Part shown: piece by piece, positions 1 to 8,130 of the stretch | How the letters are laid out: each line of letters opens with the position of its first letter | How positions within the stretch are numbered: the first letter of the stretch is position 1 | Assembly: GCA_963794955.1 (NCBI GenBank) | Contig: CAWCGF010000014.1 | Span: forward strand, 32,663 to 96,662 | From: JAFDVL01 sp963794955 | Lineage (GTDB): Bacteria > Acidobacteriota > Blastocatellia > RBC074 | Direction: 5' to 3' | DNA: 64,000 bases | Position numbers and translations under genes: made by a program | The notes under the pieces: model-generated | The model's database searches: none | Seen by the model: only the letters and a program-made list of their open reading frames with translations | Told to the model about the DNA's origin: nothing

Positions 1-15
1 GATAAAGGAGCGAAT

Positions 16-903
16 ATGGCAATTAAACACGTCGGTGTTTTAGGCGCTGGACTGATGGGGGCAGGCATTGCGCAAGTTGCGGCTGTCAGCGGCTACGAGG
101 TCACGGTTCTCGAAGTGAACGAACAGATTCTGAACAAAGGTCTCAGCAGCATTGAGAAATCGCTGAGTAAGTTTGTCGAGAAAGGCTCGCTCACGACTGA
201 GGCCAAAACCGCAACGATGGAGCGGTTGCATGGCACGACCCAAATTGAAGATTTAGCCGCTGCGGACATCATCATCGAAGCCATCATCGAAAACCTTGAT
301 ATTAAGCGCGAAACCTACGCGAAGCTAGATCAGCTTTGCCCGGCGCATACGATTTTCGCTTCCAATACATCTTCGCTTTCGATCACGGAAATGATGACGG
401 CGACCAGTCACGAACGGCAACGCCGCTTTGTCGGGATGCACTTCTTCAATCCTGTCCCGCTGATGAAACTGGTCGAAGTCGTCCGAACCATCGTGACTGA
501 TGATGAAGCCTATGCCGAAGCCATCGCGCTCGGTCAGGCAATGGGCAAGACAGTCGTACAAACCAGCGACAAAACAGGCTTCATCGTCAATCGTCTGCTG
601 GTGCCGTATATGCTTGATGCGATTCGTGTCTTTGAAGAAGGCTTGGCTTCAACAGTAGATATTGATAACGCGATGAAGCTGGGTTGCGGCTATCCGATGG
701 GGCCGCTGACCTTGTCCGATTTCGTCGGACTGGACACAACAATGTATATTGCCGACATCATGTTCAATGAGTTCAAGGAAAAACGTTTCGCCGCGCCGCC
801 GTTGCTGAAACGGATGGTGCAAGCCGGATTACTTGGCCGTAAATCAGGCCGTGGCTTTTATGACTACAGCGACCCAAAGAATCCGCAGCCGGTAAAGCTC
901 TAA
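16..903 (+). CDS. hbd: 3-hydroxybutyryl-CoA dehydrogenase (3-hydroxyacyl-CoA dehydrogenase family)
   Basis: NAD(P)-dependent oxidation of 3-hydroxyacyl-CoA to 3-ketoacyl-CoA, a cytosolic step in fatty acid or butanoate metabolism. The 295-residue length is that of the single-function family, without a hydratase domain. The N-terminal Rossmann motif GAGLMGAGIAQ is visible near residues 10-20. The substrate region HFFNPVPLMKLVEVV and the C-terminal helical domain (GYPMGPLTLSDFVGLD) are intact. The ATG at 16 follows a clear AAAGGAG ribosome binding site. It lies at the window edge, so upstream operon partners cannot be seen. The exact chain-length preference cannot be told from sequence. Confidence 0.92.
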   Translation: MAIKHVGVLGAGLMGAGIAQVAAVSGYEVTVLEVNEQILNKGLSSIEKSLSKFVEKGSLTTEAKTATMERLHGTTQIEDLAAADIIIEAIIENLDIKRETYAKLDQLCPAHTIFASNTSSLSITEMMTATSHERQRRFVGMHFFNPVPLMKLVEVVRTIVTDDEAYAEAIALGQAMGKTVVQTSDKTGFIVNRLLVPYMLDAIRVFEEGLASTVDIDNAMKLGCGYPMGPLTLSDFVGLDTTMYIADIMFNEFKEKRFAAPPLLKRMVQAGLLGRKSGRGFYDYSDPKNPQPVKL

Positions 904-965
904 CCCAACATGATTCATTCTCCGCTTTCCTTGAACAAGGAACAGTGAAAAAAGGAGCAGGCTGT

Positions 966-1319
966 ATGGGCCAGAATATCATTGTCGAAAAATCATACGC
1001 TTTTGCGCTCAGAATCGTGCGTCTCTATCGCTATCTGTGCGATGAAAAGCACGAATATGTGCTGAGCAAGAAATTATTAGACGCTGGCACGAATATTGGA
1101 GCGCACGTCAAATCCGCGCAGGAAGCTGAAGGCAAAACTGGCTTTGTGCAGGAGATGAGTCGCGCTTTGCAGTTTGCATCGCAAACAGAGTATTGGCTGC
1201 AACTTTTGTATGACGGCGAGTATCTTGATGAAAAAGAGTTTTCCTCAATTCATGCCGATTGTCTTGAATTGATAAGACTATTGACCTCCATCGTCAAATC
1301 GGCCAAAGGAATCAAATAA
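966..1319 (+). CDS. four helix bundle protein (S23-like / TIGR02436 family)
   Basis: A 117-residue all-helical protein of the family once called S23 or intervening-sequence protein. Its cellular role is unknown, and members are often found as single genes. Recognisable features are the alternating helical pattern and the segment LSKKLLDAGTNIGAHV, followed by a conserved E-A-E-G helix. An in-frame GTG at 945 would extend it, but the Shine-Dalgarno AAAGGAG at 951-957 lies inside that extension and is correctly spaced for the ATG at 966, so 966 is the start. A perfect 39-bp inverted repeat follows the stop codon. Confidence 0.85.
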   Translation: MGQNIIVEKSYAFALRIVRLYRYLCDEKHEYVLSKKLLDAGTNIGAHVKSAQEAEGKTGFVQEMSRALQFASQTEYWLQLLYDGEYLDEKEFSSIHADCLELIRLLTSIVKSAKGIK

Positions 1320-1329
1320 TTGTCTCGCA

Positions 1330-1426
1330 CATTGTTCATTATCCCTTATCCACTGTCCATTGAATGCAAAAGGAAAAATTCTTTATCTGCATTCAATGGA
1401 CAGTGGATAAGGGATAATGAACAATG
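1330..1426. repeat. perfect 39-bp inverted repeat with period-7 internal structure
   Basis: The arms at 1330-1368 and 1388-1426 are perfectly complementary, separated by 19 bases. Each arm is an iteration of heptamers of the form NTTATCC / ACTGTCC. It fills the gap between the four-helix-bundle gene and hemH, which run the same way. There is no U-tract after the stem, so a simple intrinsic terminator is unlikely. Confidence 0.9.
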
Positions 1427-1459
1427 CTTGCTTCAGAAAGTCTGCCCTAACAACTTGCT

Positions 1460-2437
1460 ATGAGCCTTGGCGTAATTTTATTTAATCTCGGCGGGCCGGA
1501 AACGTTAGCTGACGTACGACCGTTTCTCTACAACCTCTTTTCCGATCCCGAAATCATTCGCCTGCCGATTCGCGCGTTGCAGAAGCCGTTGGCGTGGTTT
1601 ATTTCAACGACGCGCACCAAAAAGTCTTCAGACTATTACGGGCAAATCGGAGGCGGTTCGCCGCTGCGCCGCATCACGGATGAACAGGCCAAAGCGTTGC
1701 AGACCGAATTGCAAGCGCGTGGCATTCCAGCCAAAGTCTATGTCGGCATGCGCTACTGGCATCCTTTCACGAGCGAAGCGCTTGACCAAATCGAACGCGA
1801 TGGCATTACTGAATTAGTCGTGCTGCCGTTGTATCCGCAATTTTCCGTTTCGAGTTCCGGTTCCAGCCTCAAGGATTTCATCGCGCAAGTACAGCAGCGG
1901 GGCGGGCTGCGTCATATTCGCCGCCGCTACATCACACACTGGTATCGCAACGACGCCTACATCAACACGTTTGCCGAGCAGATCAAAGAAGCCGTCGCAA
2001 ATTTTCCCGACCCCAATCCGAGCAAAATTCATCTGTTGTTCAGCGCGCACAGCATCCCGGAAAGCTACGTCGAGCGCGGCGATCCGTATTTGCGGCAGAC
2101 CGAAGAAACGGTGCAACTTATTGCCGCCAAACTCAACAATATCTTCCCTGCGCATCTGAGCTTTCAAAGCAAAGTCGGCCCCGTGAAATGGTTGCGCCCC
2201 TCGACAGAAGAAAAGATTCGGTCTTTGCATGCCGCCGGAGTCGAACAGCTATTGATGATTCCTATCAGTTTTGTCTCGGAGCATATTGAGACGCTGTACG
2301 AATTGGATATTCAATACAAAGTCGTCGCGGATGAAATTGGCCTCAAAGCCTATCGCCGCCTGCCAGCGTTCAATACGGATAAGAGATTTATTAGCGCTTT
2401 GGCGGATTTGGTAGCGGAGAAAGTAGGGACGCGATGA
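1460..2437 (+). CDS. hemH: ferrochelatase
   Basis: Inserts Fe2+ into protoporphyrin IX (or coproporphyrin III), the last metal step of haem synthesis. The protein has 325 residues, full family length. The catalytic-His segment FSAHSIPESYVERGDPY lies near residues 193-209. The signature PISFVSEHIETLYELD lies near residue 270. It heads a tight operon in which its stop overlaps the lepB start (ATGA at 2434-2437), and hemY follows lepB, so two consecutive haem enzymes are co-transcribed. No strong Shine-Dalgarno is visible before the ATG at 1460; the start is placed by alignment with family N-termini (GVILFNLGGPE). Confidence 0.96.
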   Translation: MSLGVILFNLGGPETLADVRPFLYNLFSDPEIIRLPIRALQKPLAWFISTTRTKKSSDYYGQIGGGSPLRRITDEQAKALQTELQARGIPAKVYVGMRYWHPFTSEALDQIERDGITELVVLPLYPQFSVSSSGSSLKDFIAQVQQRGGLRHIRRRYITHWYRNDAYINTFAEQIKEAVANFPDPNPSKIHLLFSAHSIPESYVERGDPYLRQTEETVQLIAAKLNNIFPAHLSFQSKVGPVKWLRPSTEEKIRSLHAAGVEQLLMIPISFVSEHIETLYELDIQYKVVADEIGLKAYRRLPAFNTDKRFISALADLVAEKVGTR

Positions 2438-3069
2438 GGAAAAAGATTTTGATTTCGCTGGTAATTTTGGTCGTGCTGGGCGGCGCGATTATGACTGGAA
2501 CTATTTTATATGGGTTTCGGGTGATGAGCCTGTCCGCCGCATCAATGGCCAATACAATCCTCGCTGGCGAAAAAGTTGCCGTCACGAAATTTTATGGAGA
2601 AATCAAACGCGGCGACCTTATTGTGTTCAAATGGCCGAAGAACCCCGAAATCCTGTATCTGAAACGTATAATCGGCTTGCCTGGCGAAACCATTGAAGTT
2701 CGTGGCAAACAAGTTTTCATCAATGGTCAGGAACTATCTGAAAAAAGAGTCAAAGTTGATCTGACCGCAGACGATCCCAATGCTAACAAGCCATTACAGG
2801 AACTCGCCGAAGAAGGAGCGGGAGAGTATCGTGTGTTTTACGATAAAGTTAACTGGGAGGGGGGAGACACTGACGATCACGGCATGAGATTTGCCGCGAA
2901 GTCTCCATTTCAAATCCCACCAGGGCAGTATTTTATGCTGGGAGATTCGCGCGACAACAGCATGGACAGTCGTTTTTGGGGGACAGTATCCCGCGATGCC
3001 ATCGTCAGCAAAGCCTACATGATCTTCAGTTCCCCTCATCCTGAAAGAACCTTTATACAACTGAAATAA
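2434..3069 (+). CDS. lepB: signal peptidase I
   Basis: Membrane-anchored serine/lysine protease that removes Sec/Tat signal peptides on the periplasmic face. One N-terminal membrane segment spans residues 5-26. The nucleophile is Ser37 in the SAASM motif (family SxSM). The general base is Lys77 in YLKRIIGLPGE. The conserved LGDSRDNSMDSRFWG box is present. The 211 residues make it a short, minimal type. It overlaps hemH by 4 bases and ends 3 bases before hemY, implying translational coupling. An unrelated secretion gene inside a haem operon is a matter of context only; no functional link is implied. Confidence 0.94.
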   Translation: MRKKILISLVILVVLGGAIMTGTILYGFRVMSLSAASMANTILAGEKVAVTKFYGEIKRGDLIVFKWPKNPEILYLKRIIGLPGETIEVRGKQVFINGQELSEKRVKVDLTADDPNANKPLQELAEEGAGEYRVFYDKVNWEGGDTDDHGMRFAAKSPFQIPPGQYFMLGDSRDNSMDSRFWGTVSRDAIVSKAYMIFSSPHPERTFIQLK

Positions 3070-3072
3070 CGA

Positions 3073-4452
3073 ATGACCTTCGATTCCATCATCATCGGCG
3101 CAGGCATTTCCGGCCTGAGCGTCGCTCACTACTTAAATAAAGCCGGGCGAAAGGTGTTGCTGCTGGAAGCCAGTGATCGTGTTGGCGGCGTGATTCAATC
3201 GCTTGATGCCGATGGCTTTTTGCTTGAACGCGGCCCCAACAGTTTGCGCGGCACGCACGAGTTGCTTGAACTGGTGGATGATTTGAATCTACATACCGAA
3301 CTGGTCACGGCTGATCCCAAAGCTCCGGCATACGTTTATTTTCGCCAAGCTCTCCATCCTGTACCGATGTCACCGCCAGCATTGCTCAAGACACAGTTGC
3401 TTTCCACCAAAGCAAAACTGCGCTTGCTCTCTGAGCCATTCATTGGCGCGCGGCGAGCAATGAGCGAAGAAAGCTTAGATTCCTTTGTGCGCCGCCGCTT
3501 AGGCGATGAAATCCAGGAGCGTCTTGTCGCGCCATTTGTGTCCGGCGTTTACGCAGGCGATCCCAAACAACTCAGTGTCCAAGCCAGCTTTGCAAAACTG
3601 GCAGAATTTGAAGCGCAGTCCGGCAGCATTTTGAAAGGCGCTATCAAGGCCGCGCGCACAGCCCGAAAAAATTCGGATAAGCCACAACGATCACTGCGCC
3701 CGTATCGCCTGTGCTCCTTTCGCCACGGACTGGAAACCTTGCCGCAAGTGATGGCCAAATCGTTAGGCAAGAGCGTGCGAACGGGAGCAACCATTCTCAA
3801 GCTAGCGCAAATTTCAGCTTCCAAATTTCAGATTTCCTTCGAGCAGCAGCGCGAAACTGAAACCATCGAAGCGCGTTCGCTCCTCGTTGCCACACCCGCT
3901 TCGGTTGCCGCGCAATTACTCGGTGATTTGGCACCGGAACTGGCTTCCCTGCTCACCGAAATCCCGTACACCAAACTCTGCGCGGTTCCGCTCGCGTATC
4001 GCACGGAGCAGCTTGCGCGGCCCTTGGATGGCTTTGGCTTTCTCGCGCCGCGCGATCAGGGGTTGCGCATTTTGGGTAGCATTTGGAATTCGTCGTTGTT
4101 CACAAATCGCGCGCCGGAAGGCTGGGTTATGCTGAACAATTTCATCGGCGGCGAAACAGATCAAGCGGCGTTTGACTTGAGCGATGACGAATTGCTCGCT
4201 ATCGTGCATCGTGATCTACAAACCGTGCTGGGCATCACAGGCGAGCCGAGACGATTGCCCATCACACGCTGGCAACGCGCAATCCCGCAATACAATCTCG
4301 GTCATGCGGCCCGTGTTGCGGCTATTGAAGCAGCGTTGTCGCAACAGCCCGGCTTGTGGCTGGTGGGCAATTATTTGCGCGGCGTAGCCATCGGAGATTG
4401 CCTCAAACGGGGAAAAGAACTGGCGAGCGAGGTAATAAAATGGTCAGCTTAA
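3073..4452 (+). CDS. hemY: protoporphyrinogen/coproporphyrinogen oxidase (HemY type)
   Basis: FAD-dependent, oxygen-using oxidation of protoporphyrinogen IX (or coproporphyrinogen III), the step beside ferrochelatase. The N-terminal dinucleotide motif GAGISGLSVAHYLNKAGR leads into LLLEASDRVGG. The C-terminal FAD-contact segment GLWLVGNYLRGVAIGDCLKRG is intact. The length is 459 residues, as in the family. It follows lepB by 3 bases and its last codons overlap the start of the L,D-transpeptidase gene. Which porphyrinogen is the substrate cannot be decided here. Confidence 0.94.
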   Translation: MTFDSIIIGAGISGLSVAHYLNKAGRKVLLLEASDRVGGVIQSLDADGFLLERGPNSLRGTHELLELVDDLNLHTELVTADPKAPAYVYFRQALHPVPMSPPALLKTQLLSTKAKLRLLSEPFIGARRAMSEESLDSFVRRRLGDEIQERLVAPFVSGVYAGDPKQLSVQASFAKLAEFEAQSGSILKGAIKAARTARKNSDKPQRSLRPYRLCSFRHGLETLPQVMAKSLGKSVRTGATILKLAQISASKFQISFEQQRETETIEARSLLVATPASVAAQLLGDLAPELASLLTEIPYTKLCAVPLAYRTEQLARPLDGFGFLAPRDQGLRILGSIWNSSLFTNRAPEGWVMLNNFIGGETDQAAFDLSDDELLAIVHRDLQTVLGITGEPRRLPITRWQRAIPQYNLGHAARVAAIEAALSQQPGLWLVGNYLRGVAIGDCLKRGKELASEVIKWSA

Positions 4453-5003
4453 CTCCTAAATTTCTTTTGCTTGCGCTGGCATTCAGCAACGCATTGCTGC
4501 CCAGCGATTCTTCGATGAACCCTAATCTTGAGGTAGCGGCAGCATACCGGATTGTTGTCAAAAAATCCGCGCGCAAACTGTATCTCTACAACCACCAAGC
4601 AAGGCTGCTGAAGACTTACAAGATCGCGCTCGGCTTTGCCCCCGTCGGTGCCAAGCAAAAGCAGGGCGACGGCGCGACGCCCGAAGGCGAGTATTACCTT
4701 ACGCACAAAAACCCGCAGAGCAATTATTATCTGTCGCTTGGCGTAAGCTATCCCAATAGCAAAGACGCGGCGTCCGGCTTACAACGCAAATTGATTTCGC
4801 AGGCGCAACACGACGCGATTGTGACTGCTATCAAAGCCCAGGCCAAACCGTTGCAAACCACCAAACTCGGCGGCGACATCTTCATTCACGGTGGCGGCGT
4901 AAACTCCGATTGGACGCTGGGCTGTATCGCGCTCGAAAACAAAGACATCAAAGAATTGTTTGCGTTGCTGCCCGTGAAAACGCCCATCAAAATCGAACCT
5001 TAA
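4440..5003 (+). CDS. L,D-transpeptidase family protein (YkuD domain)
   Basis: Exported enzyme of the YkuD fold, which cross-links peptidoglycan peptides or attaches proteins to them through a Cys nucleophile. The 187-residue protein has an N-terminal hydrophobic signal (residues 6-20). The YkuD domain begins at IVVKKSARKLYLY, and the active-site region IFIHGGGVN...TLGCIAL supplies the catalytic His and Cys. The ATG at 4440 overlaps the hemY 3' end by 13 bases. A longer in-frame start at 4356 would read through hemY and yields an Arg-rich stretch with no signal, so it is rejected. It is the last gene of the hemH operon. Confidence 0.88.
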   Translation: MVSLTPKFLLLALAFSNALLPSDSSMNPNLEVAAAYRIVVKKSARKLYLYNHQARLLKTYKIALGFAPVGAKQKQGDGATPEGEYYLTHKNPQSNYYLSLGVSYPNSKDAASGLQRKLISQAQHDAIVTAIKAQAKPLQTTKLGGDIFIHGGGVNSDWTLGCIALENKDIKELFALLPVKTPIKIEP

Positions 5004-5006
5004 GGC

Positions 5007-5050
5007 AGGTGTCGGGTGTCAGGTTTCAGAAGACCTGACACTCGACACCT
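5007..5050. repeat. 18-bp inverted repeat, GTGTCRG heptamer
   Basis: Arms 5007-5024 and 5033-5050 pair with one G-U and an 8-base loop. The arms iterate the heptamer GTGTCRG, and a further partial copy follows at 5051-5057. It sits just after the L,D-transpeptidase stop and before larC. No U-tract follows, so this is a repeat element rather than a clear terminator. Confidence 0.8.
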
Positions 5051-5061
5051 GACACCTACTT

Positions 5062-6363
5062 ATGAAAACACTTTATCTGGACTGCTTCGCTGGCATCAGC
5101 GGCGATATGACAATTGGAGCCTTGTTGGATTTGGGATTGGATTTTGACTATCTCAAAACTGAATTGGCCAAACTCGGTGTCTCAGGCTATGAACTCAGCC
5201 TCACACGGGTGGATCGTAGCGGCATCAATGCAGCCAAGTTCGATGTCGAGGTAGCGCAAACTGACAGTTTGCGTGTTGCTCATACACACGAACATCATCA
5301 TCACGCACACGAGCATCATCACCATCATCATTCCCACGAGCCTTCGCCGCAAGCAGCATCGCAAACTGACAGTTCGCACAACCATGACCACGATCATCGT
5401 TCGCTGGCCACAATCAAACATCTGATCGAAGCCTCGGCGCTCAGCGTCCAGGTCAAACGAAATACTACGGCAATCTTCCAGCGCATCGGAGAAGCCGAAG
5501 CCAGGATTCACGGCATGGACATTGAATCCGTCCACTTCCACGAAGTCGGCGCGATTGATTCGATTGTAGACATCGTCGGCGCGTGTATCGGCTTGGAGGC
5601 GCTGGGGGTTGAGCAAATCATTTCCTCGCCTTTGCACGTCGGCTACGGCACATTCACTTGCGCGCACGGCACCTATCCGATTCCCGGCCCGGCAGCCGCC
5701 GAGATTTTGCGCGGCGTTCCCGTTTATGCCAAAGACATTGAAGGCGAATTAGTCACGCCCACAGGCGCGGCGATTGTGGCGACGTTGGCAAAAGGGTTTT
5801 CCAATCTCCCGGCGATGCGTATCGAAAAAGTCGGCTACGGCGCAGGCACCCGCACGTACGAAAAGTTTCCGAACGTGTTGCGCGCAGTGATTGGAGAGTT
5901 GGAAGTTGCAGACGCCACCCCAGATACCATCAGCGTCATTGAAGCCAATCTGGACGATTTAAGCCCCCAAATCTTCGGGCATTTGATGGAACTAGCGTTG
6001 ACCGCAGGCGCGCTTGACCTGTTCTACACGCCCGTGCAAATGAAGAAAAATCGCCCCGGCGTGTTATTGACCTTGCTCTGTGCGACCACAGACCGTGAAC
6101 GGATGACGGAGTTGATCTTCCGCGAAACTACGACACTGGGCATTCGCTATCGGGAGGAAAGGCGGGTGATATTGCGGCGCGAATTTGTGACGGTCGAAAC
6201 GGCTTTCGGCGCTATTAAGATCAAAGTCGCGCGAAACCAAGCGGGCGAAATCATGAATGCCGCACCCGAATTTGAAGATTGCCACACGGCGGCGATGCAG
6301 CAGCAAGTGGCGGTGCGCGACGTGCAATTAGCCGCCATGAATTCGTACTCATTGCTTCCATAG
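5062..6363 (+). CDS. larC: nickel pincer cofactor biosynthesis protein LarC
   Basis: CTP-dependent nickel insertase that completes the nickel-pincer nucleotide cofactor used by lactate racemase-type enzymes. The N-terminal YLDCFAGISGDMTIGALLDLG and the FHEVGAIDSIVDIVGACIGLE segment are family hallmarks. The 433-residue frame is uninterrupted, unlike the lactobacillus gene, which is read with a frameshift. Residues 74-112 form a very His-rich loop (runs of 4 and 6 His, then HNHDHDHR), probably a nickel store or chaperone segment. Two copies of a palindromic DNA repeat bracket the loop (5255-5273 and 5360-5377). No larB, larE or racemase gene lies nearby. Confidence 0.92.
   Translation: MKTLYLDCFAGISGDMTIGALLDLGLDFDYLKTELAKLGVSGYELSLTRVDRSGINAAKFDVEVAQTDSLRVAHTHEHHHHAHEHHHHHHSHEPSPQAASQTDSSHNHDHDHRSLATIKHLIEASALSVQVKRNTTAIFQRIGEAEARIHGMDIESVHFHEVGAIDSIVDIVGACIGLEALGVEQIISSPLHVGYGTFTCAHGTYPIPGPAAAEILRGVPVYAKDIEGELVTPTGAAIVATLAKGFSNLPAMRIEKVGYGAGTRTYEKFPNVLRAVIGELEVADATPDTISVIEANLDDLSPQIFGHLMELALTAGALDLFYTPVQMKKNRPGVLLTLLCATTDRERMTELIFRETTTLGIRYREERRVILRREFVTVETAFGAIKIKVARNQAGEIMNAAPEFEDCHTAAMQQQVAVRDVQLAAMNSYSLLP
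5255..5273. repeat. REP-like palindrome inside larC, copy 1
   Basis: CGCAAACTG-A-CAGTTTGCG, a perfect 9-bp palindrome around one base. It is translated as part of QTDSLR just before the His-rich loop. The GCAAACT/AGTTTGC core is shared with repeats at 11.9, 15.3, 18.0 and (variant) 33.3 kb. Confidence 0.75.
5360..5377. repeat. REP-like palindrome inside larC, copy 2
   Basis: CGCAAACTGACAGTTCGC repeats copy 1 with a diverged last few bases and again encodes QTDS. Together the copies flank the segment coding for the main His cluster, which suggests the loop grew by repeat insertion or duplication. Confidence 0.65.
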
Positions 6364-6396
6364 AGTTAACTGAAAAGTTAACCCTACCTTTAAATC

Positions 6397-7815
6397 TTAT
6401 GGCGCAGACGCTGGTTTCACTCGTATATCAGTAATTCTGTGAGGAGCTTGCGCTTCCACGCCGATTGAAAACATGACCCACTCTCCGTCTTGTTTCCGTT
6501 GCGCCAGCGCTTCGATTTCCATTTCGGTAGAATGCTTGACGCTGTGCAATTTCAAACCGCCGCTCTGGTTGAAAAATCCCATATCCTGCTCTGCATTCTC
6601 TGGACTGCCCGCATGTTCCTGATGAAACTTGCGCATCGCTTCCAGCTTGCCGCTATTAAAAGCCAGGAGGAAAGCGCCTAACGTTTTGCCAGCAGCAGTC
6701 TGGGGCAACTCGATTTCGAGCTTAGCAGCAGGCGCGGTTTGCGGCGCAACGGGCGGCGTTTTCAAGGCCTCGAGTTCTCGTTGCACGGCTTCACTCAAAG
6801 TCTTTAATTGCGCCACCAAACGTGCATCGGTGGTGCGCGGTAACACAGCTTTGAGCGCCGCCAGATGCGCGGTGTTGAGGGCTTGAGCGGCAGGAACGGC
6901 AACATCCGGCTGCACACCGACCCCTTCCCAATTGGTCTTGGTGATGGGATTGATCGCACGGGCAAACGGGACGCCGATGACGAAGTCTTCACTCAACCGA
7001 TGCGGGCGGACAGGATGCGCGCCGCCCCCGGTTACTTCTCCGATAATGGTGGCGCGTTTGAGATTTTTGAGGTTATATGAAAACTCCTCGGCACCGGAAA
7101 ATGTGGAGTGACTCGTCAGCACGAAAACAGGTTTCTCGCCGCCAAACTTTTTCCCTGGAACAGTTTCTTTCGTCCAAAATTCTTCGGTGCGATTCGCAGG
7201 CCGGTCGTAGAGATCGTTGAGGTGCGTTTTCTGATCGAACAAATAACTGGAAACAAATGCTACCATTGCTGGATCGCCACCGCCGTTTTGCCGCATATCA
7301 ATAATCAGCGCATCGGTGTTGGCTAAAAAGCTCATTGCGGCAGCGGCAGTTTCGCCCGCCAATTCCGGGTCTTCAAACCCACGAAAATCTAAATAGCCAA
7401 TGTTACCGCCGAGTCGTTCGACTTTTTCAAACCCGAAGTTTCGTTTGCTGGCAAGCAGGCGGTATTGTTCCCGGTCTCCAACACCGCGCGCCTGAATCGC
7501 ACCGCCGCCGGTAAAGCGAATGCCTAGATGTTTGTCCTTGCTGACCGCGCGCAAATGATTGGTGAGGGTCGTGGCAAAGGCGCTCGCACTGGTGATTTGC
7601 TCATATTCTTGGCGCGCCATCCGGTCGCGCAAGGCACTTTCCATTTGTTTGGCAACTTCGGGAAACACGTAATTTTCATGCAGCTTCTTGATGACTCCCT
7701 CGATAATCTCCTGCCGCGTTTTAGCATTGATCGTTTTGTCGGCAGCCGGATTATTACCTTGGGCAAAGGCCGTGAGCGCCAATATAAGGCTCAGAAAAAT
7801 GGATAAGATTCGCAT
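6397..7815 (-). CDS. S41 family peptidase, secreted
   Basis: Periplasmic or secreted serine protease of the C-terminal-processing/tricorn-core family. A signal peptide covers residues 1-19 (ends LTAFAQG). The S41 core follows: GNIGYLDFRGF, the ADALIIDMRQNGGGDPAM-like strand (here NTDALIIDMRQNGGGD), and STFSGAEEFSYNL, whose Ser is the nucleophile. GEVTGGGAHP closes the active site. No PDZ domain is obvious. About 110 further residues at the C-terminus look like a small SnoaL/DUF-type add-on of unknown role. The start has a good AAGGAG. It converges on larC, with a weak GTTAAC hairpin between the stops. Confidence 0.85.
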   Translation of the reverse strand: MRILSIFLSLILALTAFAQGNNPAADKTINAKTRQEIIEGVIKKLHENYVFPEVAKQMESALRDRMARQEYEQITSASAFATTLTNHLRAVSKDKHLGIRFTGGGAIQARGVGDREQYRLLASKRNFGFEKVERLGGNIGYLDFRGFEDPELAGETAAAAMSFLANTDALIIDMRQNGGGDPAMVAFVSSYLFDQKTHLNDLYDRPANRTEEFWTKETVPGKKFGGEKPVFVLTSHSTFSGAEEFSYNLKNLKRATIIGEVTGGGAHPVRPHRLSEDFVIGVPFARAINPITKTNWEGVGVQPDVAVPAAQALNTAHLAALKAVLPRTTDARLVAQLKTLSEAVQRELEALKTPPVAPQTAPAAKLEIELPQTAAGKTLGAFLLAFNSGKLEAMRKFHQEHAGSPENAEQDMGFFNQSGGLKLHSVKHSTEMEIEALAQRKQDGEWVMFSIGVEAQAPHRITDIRVKPASAP

Positions 7816-8046
7816 TCAATTTCTCCTTGAGATTTACACGATGAGACTCTCCTAACATTACTATTCTGACGGCAGAGAGTTCCATCTTTCTTTCTGGTAG
7901 GCCAATCGCATTGAATAGCAGGGCGCGCGCCGCACCCGCTATTTATCGCCTGATTGCTCATTCCATAATCTAACCTTTCATCCGATAGCACAGGCCAACC
8001 GCACGAGTAATCTGTATAGTTTCAGGCGAACCGATTTGGTTTTGAA
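7816..8046. other. intergenic stretch without recognisable gene
   Basis: About 230 bases between the S41 start and the palindrome at 8047. Apart from the S41 ribosome binding site (AAGGAG, minus strand), I see no feature. Short open frames here have no ribosome binding site or family resemblance. The S41 promoter must lie here but no convincing -35/-10 pair stands out. Confidence 0.4.
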
Positions 8047-8121
8047 TGCAGTACGGGGAGCATGAACGACTTGAGCTTTCCCTATGGAGAAGCTCAGGTT
8101 ACTCACGCTCCCCATATTGCA
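8047..8121. repeat. 75-bp near-perfect palindrome (36-bp arms, 3-base loop)
   Basis: Arms 8047-8082 and 8086-8121 face each other around TAT. The mismatches are almost all transitions, as if a perfect palindrome had decayed. It lies 9 bases beyond the stop of the TonB receptor, where it would form a strong hairpin in that mRNA's 3' end. No U-tract is visible on either side. Confidence 0.8.
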
Positions 8122-8130
8122 TCTTGCACT

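Noticed and set aside
5281..5410. Minus-strand ORFs rich in Met/Val/His opposite the larC loop
   Set aside because: They mirror the repetitive CAT/CAC codons of the His loop and have no ribosome binding site.
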